From: Diadema setosum
Taxonomy: Eukaryota; Echinodermata; Echinoidea; Diadematoida; Diadematidae
Reading direction: 5' to 3'
NCBI GenBank assembly: GCA_033980235.1
Contig: CM067075.1
Coordinates: 15,512,844-15,576,843, forward strand
DNA: 64,000 bases
Shown: in pieces, positions 63,864 to 64,000 of the stretch
Numbering within the stretch: the stretch's first letter is position 1
How the letters are laid out: every line of letters starts with the position of its first letter
The notes under the pieces: model-generated
Seen by the model: the letters and a program-made list of their open reading frames with translations, nothing else
Databases searched by the model: none
Told to the model about the DNA's origin: nothing
Position numbers and translations under genes: made by a program

Positions 63864-64000
63864 ACAGTTGCACCATGATATTTTGTCAAATGACAACAGA
63901 TCGTGGTGCTGCTTTGCATCAGAGAAACATGGTCCCTACTTTGAAATGGTAAGAAACAGTTGCATCACAATCTTTGATCATATGACCACAGATCGTGGTG
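63864..64000. repeat. Tandem repeat, ~92 bp period, cut by the window edge
   Basis: ACAGTTGCACCATGATATTT...ACAGATCGTGGTG at 63864-63908 recurs as ACAGTTGCATCACAATCTTT...ACAGATCGTGGTG at 63956-64000. Sequence ahead of each (GCTACTTAAAAATTG, CCTACTTTGAAATGG) is also similar. The array may continue to the right. Confidence 0.7.

Larger units (their letters stand above)
57851..64000. other. Non-coding stretch to right edge
   Basis: AT-rich sequence without recognisable exons. It contains a CA-rich patch at 58303-58340, C/A runs at 61767-61797, a long GT array at 62830-62901 and the start of a ~92 bp tandem repeat at the right edge. A relatively repeat-free stretch is found at 58400-60300, where I see nothing specific. 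Confidence 0.6.

Overview
The window looks like part of the nuclear genome of a marine deuterostome, most probably an echinoderm and perhaps a sea urchin. This is inference. It rests on very low coding density, spliced gene structure, one exon of a conserved animal RNA-binding protein family, many long GT/CA microsatellites, an exceptional number of poly(C)/poly(G) runs, and many small fold-back DNA transposons. I see no bacterial operons, no rRNA, no convincing tRNA, no CRISPR array, and no reverse transcriptase or transposase reading frame. Open frames over 100 codons are scattered, do not resemble known proteins, and mostly lie in GC-rich or simple-sequence DNA; I treat them as chance.

Only one gene can be supported, on the minus strand. 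Positions 10750-10539 are an exon of an RBMS/MSSP (Drosophila Shep-like) single-stranded nucleic-acid-binding protein. It has a Ser/Gly/Pro-rich N-terminal linker running into the start of RRM1, with RNP2 motif LYIRGL, and is bounded by a good acceptor and a near-perfect donor. A short candidate first coding exon lies 13.4 kb upstream at 24217-24149, with an in-frame stop before the ATG, a GT donor and a matching phase-0 junction. The CpG-richer segment at 24.2-26.7 kb would then be 5' UTR and promoter. The rest of RRM1, RRM2 and the C-terminus were not found and should lie to the left of the window.

Layout: 1-10.5 kb, intron downstream of the RRM1 exon. 10.75-24.1 kb, long intron packed with small DNA transposons. 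24.2-26.7 kb, first coding exon candidate and putative promoter. 26.7-64 kb, upstream non-coding DNA or further 5' introns, with GC-richer islands near 37.4, 43.4, 48 and 57.4 kb that could be regulatory modules or alternative first exons.

The most informative non-genic content is at least a dozen non-autonomous DNA transposons whose ends can be read directly. They include three long fold-back elements with TTAA/TTAT duplications, two copies of a ~93 bp TTAA element, a 782 bp element carrying repeated CCTCGAGG palindromes near its ends, a 342 bp GC-rich element, a 251 bp element with a perfect CTAAA duplication, TA-flanked mariner/pogo-like MITEs and hAT-like MITEs. Two local tandem arrays with ~92 and ~100 bp periods are also present. 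I found no new multi-gene system.
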